In this document: positions 45,079 to 57,812 of the stretch, one piece after another
Position numbering within the stretch: position 1 is the stretch's first letter
How the letters are laid out: each line of letters opens with the position of its first letter
NCBI RefSeq assembly: GCF_003254395.2
Contig: NC_037639.1
Location: 10,955,037 to 11,019,036 of the forward strand
Direction: 5' to 3'
Origin: Apis mellifera
Taxonomy: Eukaryota > Arthropoda > Insecta > Hymenoptera > Apidae
Length of the DNA: 64,000 nucleotides
Program-made: the position numbers and the translations under genes
The notes under the pieces: model-generated
Database searches by the model: none
Seen by the model: the letters and a program-made list of their open reading frames with translations, nothing else
What the model was told of the DNA's origin: nothing

Positions 45079-47914
45079 GCGAAGTACTGGACGAGCAAAC
45101 GAAGTTGCCGTCCGCAACAACAATAATCAGCGCGGCTGTAATAAAACGTTCTGTCGCGATAGCAGGTTCCGAGTAACTCGACCGATTCGACGAAAGGGAA
45201 TTCCGCCGTGCGGAAGGCCGAATCGTCGTCGTCGTCGTCGTCGTCGTCTTTCTGCTGCGTGCACGAAAGGTAAACGACGACGAAAACGGATACGATAATA
45301 CCCGGGTCGCACGCCATCCTCTGCAGCCAGGGCCAACTGTACTATAACCTATACCTGGCTCACGTAGGCGTAAAGGGAAAATAGTAAAATCTGAGCTTAA
45401 AATATTCCCCCGTGGAGGCGCAGGTACTCCGGTTGATTACCAGGCAACACGTGCCACGAGATATAACGGCGTCTCTATTTGTCAGCCCGGACGCGATATA
45501 ATGCGCCTCGAAATCGCCTCGTCGTTAATTCACTGCCCGACATCGCGATAATACACGCTGCTTACACACCGCGATACGAAATTACCGTTCCATTCCTCCC
45601 CGCTGCAAAAGGTAAATGATCCTTGATTAAACACGCTTGATAAAGGATTTCGTGATTTTTCTTTTTTTTTTTTTTTTCAGAGATAGACGAGTTTATCCTC
45701 CGATGTTTCGAAACGTGTAGATATTTTGGAATACGATTTAACAAATTTCGATTAAAAGTCTAATTCGTTTATCCGAAATATTGAGATATCGGATGTTGAG
45801 ATATCGTTTCGCGAACGAGTGATGAAACGGTTCGATTGAAAGAATTAGAAATGACAAATTGGAGGATATTAAGTGTCTGAATCTACGAACGTTAAACGTA
45901 AGGAATATACACAGGCAGTAGAGCGTTAAACAGATCGATTTTCAACAACATTTTGATGCATATACATATACGTGTAATTTCGCTTTCGTTTCGTTAGCAC
46001 GATGTTACCCGACGCGATAATAGCGATATATCTAGAGTGCGTAATAACTCAGGATTAAAAGCGATTACAGCTATGATGGTGACTAATCGATGGGTGGCTG
46101 AAAACTGATCATTAACCTCCCCCCGTGGTACCGAGAGCAGATGATTCCGCGATTAAACAGCGCTAATGATTTACATCCAACCTTTATTATACCTCTCCGA
46201 ACCCGAAACCCCTCCCTTCTCCCTTTTCCAAATTTTCCACGCTCTCCCAATCTCTCCTCCTCCTCCTCCTCCTCTCTCCGTCTCGCCAAGATCGTGAATC
46301 GAGTCGATGAACCCTCCTCCCCCGTTATTTTCGAGACAGAAGGAAAGAAAAGAAAGAGAGGAGGGGGAGGGAAAAAATGAAACAATAATTCAGTATACGC
46401 GTATACACTTTCCGCACGAGAGATACTTATTGCCCCTCTCTCTAATTAATTATCGACCAGCATCGTGCACCGACCGAGACGCGCCATAATTCTCCTTCCT
46501 GCAATCACTTTTACGACCGTAACTCCCCCCCTTCCTGGACGAAAGAAATTCTTTTCTTCGGAGCCGGGCGGACTAAACGCCTCCGCGAGACGGCAAGATT
46601 TATCTAGACCACGCTCGCGGACCGAGAAACGCAACGAACAATAATATCTACAGGGTTCTTTCCATCGAGCTCAGCATCGGCTTTCTCCAATTTCTTCTTT
46701 TTAGTCCAGCAAATATTTTTCGGCCGAACAATCTCTCGAAATCGACGAGAGAATATGCGACGAGGAATATCTGGATAGATTCTCGAGAAATTATTATTTT
46801 CTTCCAAGGAACGAAGGAGTAGTCTTCCCTCCGCGCTTATGATAACGTTTACCAATAACCATTCTAACATTCTACGTACGTATTACGATTTCACGTATAA
46901 CGAGTATAACGATAATAACTCGTAATGAGCTTATCTTACGCTCGAAACCGATCGTTAATTCGTTGTAATTGGTAAAAAAAGAATATCGGTTTGATAGTTG
47001 GCGGTACTACGGAAATAGACGCCAATTATTTCTCGTAAGTAGATCGAAACTTTGAAAGAGAAATTGTTCATCGAGGATGTTAATTATCTGTTTGCAAAGT
47101 GTTTAGAATATTCGTGGATTCGACGTCGGTTTTTAAAAAGAATTGCAAAGTACTTTTTTACTTACTATACTAGTATCCAAAAAGATTGAAAATAATCTTA
47201 AAAAATCTATCTCTGATATACGACACGGATACTTCGGATCAATCTGGATCAGAAAAATCAGAAAAATTTCGAGATACTCGCATCTGGAACACATTTCTCC
47301 ATTTTCAATATCAATTTCTAACTGGAACATTCAGATAATTTGTACATCAACTGCGAAATACTTAACTTGCACTACGATTCTCCCCGCGCTTCTTCGTTTA
47401 AATCTCGACGAAAAATATTCGAAACATTCGATGTTAAACCAGTAGAATAAATTTTTTTGTGCCGATGCGGAGGCGATATAACAGGAAGCACGAGACTTAA
47501 ACACGGTGAAGGAGAGCAATCGTGCGAGCATCAAAGTGCAACGGTGTCGTAAAAATACTAGAATAGAGGAAAATGGGTTTTCCTCCTTAACCGCGACGAC
47601 AACATTATTGTTGTGCGCAGCGAGCGCACGGAATCGGCTCGTCCGGCATTTAGATAATCGGGATCTCGGGGGGCTATGTGACGGCAATGGCAAATACTTG
47701 GAAACGGTTCCAAGGATTCGATCGTTGCACGAATCGCGATCGCGCCGGAATACCGAACGGTCCAATGCTAATTCGTGTGCTCGCGCCAAGTGTGAATTAA
47801 TGCGGGGAAAGGGGGCAAGATTCGCGGAATTCGCGCAGCGAGCAGACTCGACGTCGCGGAAGAGCTCGAGGAGGGTTGTCCAAGTGTTTCAAAACCTCGA
47901 GGATGGTAACTGAG
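45079..47914. other. Mixed non-coding DNA
   Basis: A TCG repeat lies at 45223 and a T-rich run at about 45660-45677. A TCC-rich run lies at about 46255-46276. 46960-47350 is AT-rich. GTAAGT near 47035 has no convincing exon before it. The frames at 47331-47789 (minus, 152) and 47506-47913 (plus, 135) overlap each other and are unrecognised. Confidence 0.5.
45223..45248 (+). repeat. (TCG)n microsatellite
   Basis: Nearly nine uninterrupted TCG units. The poly-D and poly-R runs in the overlapping minus-strand frames derive from it. Confidence 0.9.
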
Positions 47915-48175
47915 ATTTCGAAGATTTTGGAGAAGATGTAATTTATTTCCAATATTTCGGTGGAGTATCGATAATTTGAATAGAAAATTGAATGATTTAC
48001 AATTTGATTTGGTAATAAATCGAGGATCCATCGATTCGGAAGATTTTGGAAAAGGTGTAATTTAGTTCCAATATTTTGGTGCAGCCAGTATTGATAATTT
48101 GATAGAAAATTGGATGGTTTACAATTTGATTTGGTATTGTTAATAAATCCAAGATCTATGGATTCGAAAGATTCA
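47915..48175. repeat. Tandem duplication of about 119 bp
   Basis: GAAGATTTTGG occurs at 47920 and 48039 (119 bp apart), with a diverged third start near 48166. The unit contains GTAATTTAKTTCCAATATTT, ATAGAAAATTG, TTTACAATTTGATTTGGTA and AATAAATC. Confidence 0.85.
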
Positions 48176-49555
48176 ATAATAATTTTAGAAGAAAGAAAAA
48201 TCGTTTTCATTCGGATACGAAAAATTCTTGCGATTCATCGCTTCGGGAAGATTTCATTTTTCTTGCTTTCTGTGAGAAGAGAAAGATGGAAAGGAAGAGA
48301 TGAGAGTCGAAGAGGAAGCGCACGTACCGCGGAAATATCCGTTGTCGACTTATGGGCTGGGCCAGTGGTGTCCATCGCGGTTCACGGATGGAGAACGAAC
48401 GCGGAACAACACCAGTTGGCGCAATATGAGACACGGAGGAGATAACAGTGATTTCATTAGCGCAAATGAACCCGCGTCACGGCACACGGACCGCTCGTTC
48501 GCCTGATTAAAACCCATAAAACTTTTTGGCCACCAAGGTTTTTCCTCTTTTACACGCTCGGTATAACGCGCGGCGAATCTTTCCAAAAATAACCTTCCCT
48601 CTTCCCTCCCCCTCCTCTGGGAAATTAAATCGGCATAAATAAGCTCGAGGTGGTCGAGGTCGATTTCATGGGAAAAATGGAGGCTTCTCTTGGAAAATAG
48701 CCCTCCTCTTCCTCTCCCGTGTAAAATATTTTCCATACGTCCTCTCACGTCCACGTTTCGCACCTCGCCTTTTTATTCGTATTCGATCCGCGGCGCGGGG
48801 ACCCGATTCTGCATTTTGATCAAGAGTCGATTCGTTTTGCGGAGTTAGCGGTTCTGCCACGATCCAACTTGCTTGCTTGGGTAAATAAATTATTAACGCT
48901 CGAGCGGAACAAGATGGTTGTTTATTCCAATTATTGTTAAGAAGAATTCCATTTGTTTATCGGGAAATTTAATTACGATATTTCAAGAGTGAAATATTCG
49001 AATTGCGAGGAAAGAATTTAAAGAATCATGGAAGAGAAAATAATAGTGTCAAAGTGCATGGAGACTTGGAATGGCGAGCAGCAATTTGTAATAGTTAGAA
49101 ATTTCGTTCTCAATAAGTTTGCATTAACGGTCTGTGAGATAACTTGGAGAGAGACGTCCGCTCCAATGATCGTTGGCGCCTTAAGATGCCTCGTAAACTT
49201 CTTCTTCGCGTGACCTTATTCGTCAAGCTTCGACGCGCCCTCTTGCGCAACACCTTTCAACCATGGATCAGACTTTATCATTATCCCGGATAGCTATAAA
49301 AAAATCCAACCTTAAGATAGGAATAAAAAAGAAAAAGAAGAAGAAGAAGAGGAGGAGGAAGAATGTTTATCTCGGTCGGAGGCCAAGAGTCGAGGTTTTA
49401 AATGCTCGCCCTTAAGAAAATGCAAATTGAACATGAATACGAAGAAAGGGAAAGAATCTTCGATTGTGCTTCTAATTGCAATATTATCCAGGATTCAAGA
49501 AGAGTCGAGGATGTAAGACAGTGGCGGCCGTATAAATTAAGGAAACGTTTCCTCC

Positions 49556-49589
<34 letters not shown>

Positions 49590-49981
49590 CCTTTATCTCG
49601 GTCGCGTGATAAAATTTTATGGAAAGTTCATTTGCAAATGGGTTGAAACAGAAACTGCCACGCTGCGTGACGGTGGAATAAGAAAGAGAATAAGTAACGG
49701 AGGGAAATAAGGGGTTGGGGACGGCTCTCTCCTCCCCTACCACCTCGAGTGCCCGAAACCGCGTGAAACACTTTGAATAATTTCGCGATTCAAAGTCGTC
49801 GCGGGTAAGGATTTTATATTTCTCGCGGTTGCTGCACCGAAACTGCATCCACGGTGCCAGCCAGACCGTCTGCATTTTTCCTCGCCTCTCATGTAGGCGT
49901 TTCTAGATGAGATCCGCCGTTTCGAAATAACGCTTACAATAAAACACCCCCTCCCTTCCACCGCCGCTTTTACTCTCGAGC
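48176..49981. other. Mixed non-coding DNA
   Basis: 48300-48520 and 48760-48870 are moderately CpG-rich; 48880-49030 is AT-rich. A GAA/GGA-rich run lies at about 49327-49362 and a CT run at 49559-49588. Frames are 60-137 residues and unrecognised. Confidence 0.55.
49559..49588 (+). repeat. (CT)n microsatellite
   Basis: About thirteen CT units. Confidence 0.85.
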
Positions 49982-50455
49982 TCTGATCGATTAACATCGC
50001 GATCGATGGAAAATATCGAAATGTTGAAAAATTTCATATTCGATTCTTTGGAAAAAATTCTCGATATTCTTTGCAACGTGGATACTCTTCGTTCCCGCTC
50101 TGATCGATTAACATCGCGATCGATGGAAAATATCGAAATGTTGAAAAATTTCATATTCGATTCTTTGGAAAAAATTCTCGATATTCTTTTGCAACCTGGA
50201 TACTCTTCGTTTCCGCTCTGATCGATTAACATCGCGATCGATAAAAAACATCGAAATGTTGAGAAATTTCATATTCGAATCTTTGGAAAAAATTCTCGAT
50301 ATTCTTTGCAACGTGGATACTCTTCGTTCCCGCTCTGATCGATTAATATCGCGATCGATAGAAAATATCGAAATGTTGAAAAATTTCATATTCGAATCTT
50401 TAAACGTTGGAAAAAATTCTCGATATTTTTTACAACGTGGATACTCTTCGTTATC
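49982..50455. repeat. Four tandem copies of a 117-118-bp unit
   Basis: TCTGATCGATTAAYATCGCG begins at 49982, 50099, 50217 and 50334, giving periods of 117, 118 and 117 bp. The unit also holds ATATCGAAATGTTGARAAAT, TTGGAAAAAATTCTCGATAT and GTGGATACTCTTCGTT. The copies are more than 90% alike by eye; the last one carries a short insertion near 50401 and ends at CTTCGTTATC. Because 117 is divisible by three, repeated peptides stay open on both strands across the array, which explains the frames at 49903-50232 and 50108-50389 (minus) and 50006-50221 (plus). Confidence 0.95.
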
Positions 50456-51298
50456 TCCACGAGCGATGCAAAACTTATCGATCGACCATGAAAAAGGTTC
50501 TAAAAGGTCCCTTTCGAGGTTTTTTTTTTTCTTTTTTTTTTTAGTTCGAAGGAATCATATCTGAAGGTAATTAACCGTAGCGGAAAGGATGGCCTCCTCC
50601 CCATTACCTTTCCCCTTTCGTACGATAGTGGGATAGGTCAGCACGCCCTTTCACGCGTGTTAATGCCATATTACCACGTATTCCACGACTAATGGATCAT
50701 TCCGTTATGCAGGCGGTATTTTGTTATACGCGTTCAGGACACGAAAATGCATAATACGCTTGTGAAATACGCTTGACTCGCACGTGTATTCGAAAGAATA
50801 CATATAAAAAAGACGTTAGAAAGTTGAACGAAATATCTATCTTCGAACGATATTTAAACCATGGTTATCTTCCCCCTTTTCACGTAAGCAATTTAAAATA
50901 TCTCTATTATACCCTAGTATATTCTTTGGAACAAATATTTATAATCCCTGATAAAGTTGAATTCATATATCAAGAATAAAATATTCCTCCACGTTCCAAT
51001 TTTTCCACAAACGATCCAACAAATAAATATACATTCTTCTATCGATAATATAACATGTATCGAGAAGATTTCCAAAATCTTTCCATCCCTCTTGGAAACA
51101 ATATCTTCCCGTCCCGTTTCGAAAGCGTAATGACACCGCGTTCACTCTCGAATAATATCGATAAATTCGCAGAAATTCTCGGCGAGAGCAGAAGATGAAT
51201 CGAGAAGCGGAGGATCGACGAGCAGAATTCCGCGTCAGCTCGATCAAAATGAAATCGCATTGGGTCGATCTCTTCGTGCAATTTCGTTCCAACGATCC

Positions 51299-51304
<6 letters not shown>

Positions 51305-51352
<48 letters not shown>
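51305..51352 (+). repeat. (TC)24 microsatellite
   Basis: 48 bp of uninterrupted TC, the longest perfect dinucleotide repeat in the window. On the minus strand it is (GA)24, the target type of GAGA-factor proteins. Confidence 0.95.
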
Positions 51353-51357
<5 letters not shown>

Positions 51358-51791
51358 CGCTTTTCACGTGTTATCGCGATAACTCGTCCGCGATCCTAAT
51401 TGAAACCGCGAAACCTAATTCCCGAGAGTGTCCAATATAGGTCCCCCTCCGCAATGTAACCGTTCAACGAGTCAATATATACATCAACGTTTCGCCATAC
51501 TCTCCTCTTTCTCCCTTTCCATCCGTGCTCCGCTTCGCATCGACCCTATCCCGAATTTATCCCCGAGCTACTTTATTTGCTTTCATTAAAACGGTGCGCG
51601 ATGGCTGACGCGCGCGATTAACCGAGCCCTCTCGCGCAATTAAAAATGGACAGCAGTAAAAAATAGAAATGTGTAGAAATAGAAGATGATCGATTTTTTC
51701 GTTCGTTCGATTAATCGGTCTTGAATTCGTTTCGATTTTGGAAGAATAGCGTTGTTTCCATCAATTCTTTTTTTTCTTTTTTGAAAGAGAG

Positions 51792-51930
51792 TTGATTAAA
51801 TATTGTAGCTTTTCGAGAATTTTGGAAATAAATAATTATTAGTCGATTTTTGGATCTTCGACTTTGGAAGAATAGTTTTCACCAATTCTACGATCCTTTT
51901 TTTTTTAAGGATTGATTAAATATTGTAGCT
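51792..51930. repeat. Diverged duplication of about 119 bp
   Basis: TTGATTAAATATTGTAGCTT appears near 51792 and again near 51911. TTGGAAGAATAG precedes each copy, with ATCAATTC in the first and CACCAATTCTACGATCC in the second. The copies are loosely aligned and the ends are uncertain. Confidence 0.55.
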
Positions 51931-53000
51931 TTCGATATATTCTTAATTTTGTTGCTCGATATGGTAAATATTGAAATTCTGCCATGTTTTTTAGTTTCGT
52001 TAGTTTCGAGAATTGATGAAAAACTTATTAAATCAGACGATCGACGGTGTCCAACGCGAATGACAGCCCTTTATCGCGATGATTCGCCCTCGAACTTAAT
52101 TGGAAACGCTGTAATTTCTATGAGTAGAGCGGTGACGCGTCATTGGCGAAGGTCAGTATGCGTGCAACAGCAGAGACAGCCTCGAAAGTCTGGTTCCGCG
52201 TGCGTCACGCACGCCTGGGATGCAACCCAGGGTTCCCGTGGGGCGAGCGCACGCACTCCAACGATCTTATCTGCCGTACACACAGCTTTTACGCAACGGC
52301 CCAAGTATACTCTTTCGAGGCTGGGACGCGATAAATATTGACGCACCGCCACGACCCTGCAAACTTGGATGCAAATTAGGACACTGCGACGCGGAGGATT
52401 TTATGGATTTATTTATTTACGTGGTTCTTGGCCAGCGAGGAAAATTGTTTTTTATTAATGAAGGATTTAAATTTTGAAGCATTGAGAAACATTCTTCGCT
52501 TCGAAAAATTTATTTTCCAAATAAAATATGAGAGATTATTTTAATAAGACAGGTGATATTGGGAAAAGTGAAAGAGAAAAGTGATTGACAGATAAATTTG
52601 AAGAAAATTATAAATTACCAGAATTACATTGTTTTAATCGAAAGATTACTATCGAATTATTTAATATCAGTAAAATAAAGGCTTAAGCTTGGAATCTTGG
52701 AAAAGTTAAGAGTGGGAGAGAAAAAAAAAAACATCTGCACCGATAATCCAATACAAATTTTATCTAAATGTTGAAACGTGTCGCCGATCCAGAAATATCG
52801 TGGATTATCTACAATCTCTGATTTATTGACAATGGAGTAATACGTGGAAGACACATAGGTGACGGATAGACACAGACAGACTGATTCAGATAGAATACCG
52901 CAATGGATTAATCGGTCTGAACGCGGCGCATTGTAACAGGCAGAGTAAATACCGAAAACCACATGACACGCTAGATATAGATGTCAGGTATAATTTACAA

Positions 53001-53108
53001 CAGGTGTGAAAGGTGACGCGTTATTGCAGCTGTTGGAACCACCTGAAATATCCCACTTTAACAGTCGTAGGAAATATCGTTACGCTCAATCCAGAGCATA
53101 CACAGGTG
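53001..53108. promoter_or_regulatory. Cluster of four E-boxes
   Basis: CAGGTG at 53001, CAGCTG at 53027, CACCTG at 53040 and CAGGTG at 53103 fall within 108 bp. CAGGTG/CACCTG is the site of Snail/Escargot/Scratch and ZEB-type zinc fingers and of Daughterless heterodimers. Such homotypic clusters mark neural or mesodermal enhancers in insects. Function here is inferred from motif density alone. Confidence 0.3.
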
Positions 53109-54738
53109 ACAGAAAATCCAGCCCATTAAAACTGATCTGAGAAGCGTTGAATACACCCCCCCTCCCAATCCTGCCTTGACTTCGATAAATTTTAACATTT
53201 TAAACTTTTTACACCAAACGTATCTTCCTTCCACGTGCAACAATTTCTGTTTGAAAAATTATGCGCTATAAGTTATTAATAATAATCCAGAAGAGGTAAA
53301 TTTTATTCTCGAGCATCTTCAATGAATTATTATGCAACCCGCGACTCGTAATTCACGTATAATATAGTATTCGAGTCAGGGATATAACGAAATTCTATAA
53401 TCCTAATTTGACCAAGAATATAAATCTCAAATACGTGCATTAACCGAAGTAAACGACGCGTTCGTTTCAAAAAAACCAGCGATTTCGTCCGCAAATCGTA
53501 AATCGTTGCCAAATTCCCCGATGATTAATCCTCGTCGAGAGTAATCGTTTCCTTTCTTATCAATGATTTTTGTTCCCTCGATTACGCCTAGCTAACTTGG
53601 ACTAATTACATTATTACAGTATTTCGAATCGATGGATTCCTCGTTTCGTATCTTTCGCACGATCGTTTCCTCGGTCTCGCCAACATCAAGTATCGTGTAC
53701 ACAACACAACACGAACGAAGGATGATGAATCGAACGGGGGCACGAAACGGCCGGATGATTCGCATAGAGAAGAACATTAGTTAATTACCAGAGGCGTAAC
53801 CTGTGATTGGTGATGGAGCATGGACCACAACTCACGCCACGAGTTAAATCCCAAGTTATTGGCCGGATCATCGTTAAAATTCGAAACGTATCAGTCAGGG
53901 GTAACCGCGTATATTCGCGATTTTAATCCCCTAACGAGCGTCATAGCTCGTGCGTTACGACCCCCATCCCTTCGCCGAATCCAATCCGTTGTATCTGGGT
54001 GATGGACGTGGCGAGCAACGAAACTACATATTTTCAAAACACTTTTGATTCTGTGCGAAATATGCGTGTGTACATATATTTCTTTTTCTCGTAGGGGAGA
54101 AATGAAACAATTTATTATATGATGAACAATGAAGATGATGGATGAAGGAATATTTTTATCAATTTTATCCAACAACGAAAGTATTATCGTTGCTTGAACG
54201 ATCGCCATTATCTTGTAAGAAATTTCATTCGTCAATGGAATAAGTTTGAGAATATCATGGAAAAGGTAACCCCTTACTCTTAACCCCTTAATAGAAGAGA
54301 GTTCCACGGGTTGTTGAAACAACTTTCCTTCGAATGCATAATATCGGCCCTTGCGCAAACAAGCTTGGGGTTCATTAGCGGAAAGGGGGTGGTGCCGAGA
54401 AGTTGGCTCGAGGGGAGAAACGTCGCGGAGGTCATCGACGCGGCCATATAATTTATCCACCATCGTCCAAAGGTGGATCAAGAGCGGCGACATGGAGACG
54501 AAAAAATGCTGCCAAGAATCTTGTCGATAAAATATCCTCTTCTTCTCCTTGCTTCCTTCCGACACAAAAGAGGGGAACGTGGCTTGGTTATTCACCGCTG
54601 TATCTTGCTCGACTTTTCGAGTTATCAACGGGGATTTTATTAATGACAGTTGGACAGAGACAGGGATGGTTTGGGCAAGGTTTATGGGCGGACATAAACT
54701 CTAAACTGATTAACGGTAGACGGGATACGCAATACATG

Positions 54739-54761
54739 TATATATATATATATATATATAT
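54739..54761 (+). repeat. (TA)n microsatellite
   Basis: About eleven TA units. Confidence 0.9.
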
Positions 54762-55639
54762 GAAATCACGAGAGCTGCTGCCTCGTTAGCGATCCATCCA
54801 CGGTTTATAGTCCATCGTCGGCGGAAGAGTAACAGTGGCCAATTAAATTGATGGATATCTCTCGAGCCGAAATCTCGAGTGAAAGAAGCATTGCTCGATT
54901 ATAGTTCTTCCTTTCAGATTTTAGATTCGTTCGATTTGCTCGAATGAATCTTCTCTCATCGTGAATCTATCATTTTTCTATCTTAAATGTATCCTTTAAA
55001 CGTTTTATTCATTCGAAGGAATTTTTTAGAATGCAATTTGTAAATATTTTGCAGCTCGATTGCGGAAGCGAGGAGAAATGAAATATGTTAACGATCGACC
55101 CAAAAAAAAAAAAACCACCGCCCTCGAGCAGACGGAAAAAAAATTTCGATTAATTACGTATCGTTACGAAATCCCTTATCCCGTTCGCAATCAGCCGGCA
55201 CATTCGCAGAATTAGGTACACCTCGATGATCGTCGTAAAATGTAGCAGGCATGGAAGAGCGACGAGCCACCCTTCCGAAATGAAAGGGCAGCCCGATCGC
55301 GATAAACGCGCCGCGGTCAGCGGCGTTGATAAAGCGCAATTAAATACATCTCGCGCGTCCACGGACCCTCGTCTTTCGATCCAACAACACGACCGCTCCC
55401 CTCACCTGCTGCTCTCATCCCCCTTTTCATCGAGGAAAGGGAGGAGAGGAAAAAAAAACCTCTTTCGGTCACCGTGAAACGCAAAGCGGATTAAGAGACG
55501 AGCCTTTCCTTTTCCAACCCCGCATTTCTGCACGCAAAATTACTACCATTCAAGCTCCAATCTGTCTGTCCAATCTTTCTGCATGGATTTATCATTTATC
55601 AAGGAATTATAAAACCTTTCATTAGGTTTTTAATTGTAA

Positions 55640-56480
55640 ATTCAATCTATTCTCTCTTCGTGGAATTATTCTAGAAGAACTATTTCTAAGTTTCTCGGGC
55701 TATGTAAACTTCCTCCACTTCTAACATTCAATCTATTCCTATAAATTTCATAGATTTCCATTATTTCCCATTTCCATTTCCCAAGTTCCATCATTCTCGT
55801 TCTTCATTTTTAAATTTATTCACTCATTGATTTCGAGAACTACCAATCCTCCTATCCTACCAACCTTCCTCCATTATCTATCCAATATCTATTACTTATG
55901 TTTGTCCAAGAATTATTTCTAAAATCCTACCACTGTTTGTCCAATATCTATTATTTATGTTTGTCCAACTATTTCTAAATTTGGACCATATAAAATTCAT
56001 TCCTGTCCTTTAATAAATTTCATGTTCCACTATTTTCGTCCATCATTTTTAAATTTATTCATTCATTGATTTCTAGAATTACTAATCCTCCAATTCTACC
56101 AACGTTCCTCCATTATTTATCCAATATCTATTACTTATGTTTGTCCAAGACTTACTTCTAAATTTGGACATTATAAAATTTATTTCTGTCCTTTATAAAT
56201 TTCACAGATTTCCATTATTCCAAGTTCCACCATTCTCGTCTATTATTTTTAAATTTATTCACTCATTGATTTCTAGAATTACCAATCTTCCAATCCTCCA
56301 TTATCTATCCAATATCTATTACTTATGTTTGTCCAAGACCTATTTCTAAATTTGGACCATATAAAATTCATTCCTGTCCTTTATAAATTTCACAGATTCC
56401 CATTATTCCAAGTTGAACGTGTCCACCACTCTTAGTTTTAAATTTATGTAATTCACTCTCTTCCTCCATTGATTTCTGGC
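55640..56480. repeat. Diverged tandem array, about four units of 189-238 bp
   Basis: TTAAATTTA anchors at 55811, 56049, 56249 and 56438 are spaced 238, 200 and 189 bp. The shared order is CACTCATTGATTTCTAGAAT, CCAATCCTCC, CCATTATCTATCCAATATCT, ATTACTTATGTTTGTCCAAG, TATTTCTAAATTTGGACCAT, ATTCCTGTCCTTTATAAATT and CACAGATTTCCATTATTCCA. The second unit carries an internal duplication of the CCAATATCTATTAYTTATG block near 55880-55965. Copies are more diverged than in the 50-kb array, so it is probably older. The TA-rich 70-residue frame at 56137-56349 is a by-product. Confidence 0.85.
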
Positions 56481-57780
56481 ATCCAACTCTACGTGGAACG
56501 TATCCAGCGTGTTCCTCCGTTTCCGGATCGCGGGAATAAATAATATCTATTAATTACGTTTGTCCACGCGGAATTGTCGCGTATCGATGTAACGAGCCGT
56601 CGACGCGTTGGTCGAGGGTCGGTCGAGGGGGTGGCGACCGACCGGTCGAGCAATAAACGGCGGCCGCGGTTTATCACGAAACGGAATTAAACGGTTTACG
56701 ACTGGGCCACAGATTAGTACGGACACGATGGACGAATGCAAGGGTGGTGGATCGCGTTACTGTACCTACAACCCTTCGCCCATCTTCCGTATCTGTCGTT
56801 TCTCCCCCTCCCTCAGATATCGGCCACCCCCGCCGTTTCCACGTTCGCCTCCTCCCTTTCATTCGAATTCGAAACATGTACGCGACAGAGGAATTATCTT
56901 AAGTAGACGCGCGTATGATTGAGAGGTATATCTTCGAGGGGATTCTGTTTCGTTTTGAATTATTGGAGCTCGAATTATAGGATCTCTAATCGTTTGAAGA
57001 TCCCATCGGTGGAGAAAAATTTGTAGCTCGATAAAATATGAATGAACGAAGTTGATATTGTTAAGCAATGGTATTATAATTAATATTTCGATATTAATTT
57101 CGTGGAATATCGACTTGCATTTTTTATTTTATAACAATTGTAAACACAAAAACTTTGGAATTTTTCATTAGGTAAGAAATATTTACAGTCGAATATTCTG
57201 CTCTCTTGTTTTATGATATTTTTTTATCTAATTCAAAGATTTCGAGGCAAAAAAAGAGAATACACGCCACTTCTCTTTATTCGTAGAAAAATATTCAATG
57301 ATGCTCCTGTTTGCGAACGAAAACTCGTCATCATAAAATAAAACTTACTAATTTTTCTCGATCGATCCTCCGCAATGTATTCCAATTTCCGACAACAAAA
57401 ATTACAACAAAATAAAAACATTACTCCAATTCTCGTATAGAAAATTTGATTGCAAGTAGAGAGAGAAACGAAGAGAAGGCGTGTCGTGGTTTCTAATTTC
57501 AAAACCGCAGATACGATCACCAGGCCAAAACGATTCGCTCCGTGGGAAATACGATTCCGAAGAAGCTCGTTCACGATTCCAAGTACCAAAAACATCGGTG
57601 CACGAGAAATCTTCCGGGAACCGCGTCGGGTAACGAGTTTCGTGACGCGCCATCGGCGAAGGGGAGGGGGTAGGGGAGAAGCGGTCGAACACGGAGAATT
57701 ACGGCAGTAAAACTAGATATACGCATTACAATCCCATAAAGTCGCCCCGATGAGTTCGTCACAGACAATCAGAGGCGAAG
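56481..57780. other. CpG-rich then AT-rich non-coding DNA
   Basis: 56560-56720 is CpG-rich. 57060-57440 is AT-rich. A G-rich stretch at 57661-57676 has three G4-5 runs, one short of a canonical quadruplex. Frames up to 120 residues on both strands are unrecognised. Confidence 0.55.
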
Positions 57781-57812
57781 TTTATGCCAATTCTACCCCT
57801 CCTCCCCACCCC

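Larger units (their letters stand above)
50456..52980. other. Mixed non-coding DNA
   Basis: T-rich runs lie at about 50519-50541. 50780-50990 is AT-rich. The CT repeat at 51305 is listed. 51650-51960 is AT-rich with a loose duplication of TTGATTAAATATTGTAGCTT (near 51792 and 51911). 52030-52340 is CpG-richer; the 130-residue plus frame at 51949-52341 is unrecognised. 52440-52700 is AT-rich. Confidence 0.5.
52981..55630. other. Non-coding DNA with one long unexplained frame
   Basis: 53220-53440 is AT-rich. The minus-strand frame at 53891-54628 is open for 245 residues, partly through AT-rich DNA (54040-54260). It has no recognised family, and the plus strand is also partly open at 54403-54789. 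A TA run lies at 54739-54761. 54890-55090 is AT-rich. 55150-55400 is CpG-richer with unrecognised short frames. Confidence 0.45.

Noticed and set aside
49903..50389. Repeated-peptide proteins on the minus strand
   Set aside because: The repetition comes from the 117-bp tandem DNA unit, which is open on both strands; no start or splice context supports a gene.
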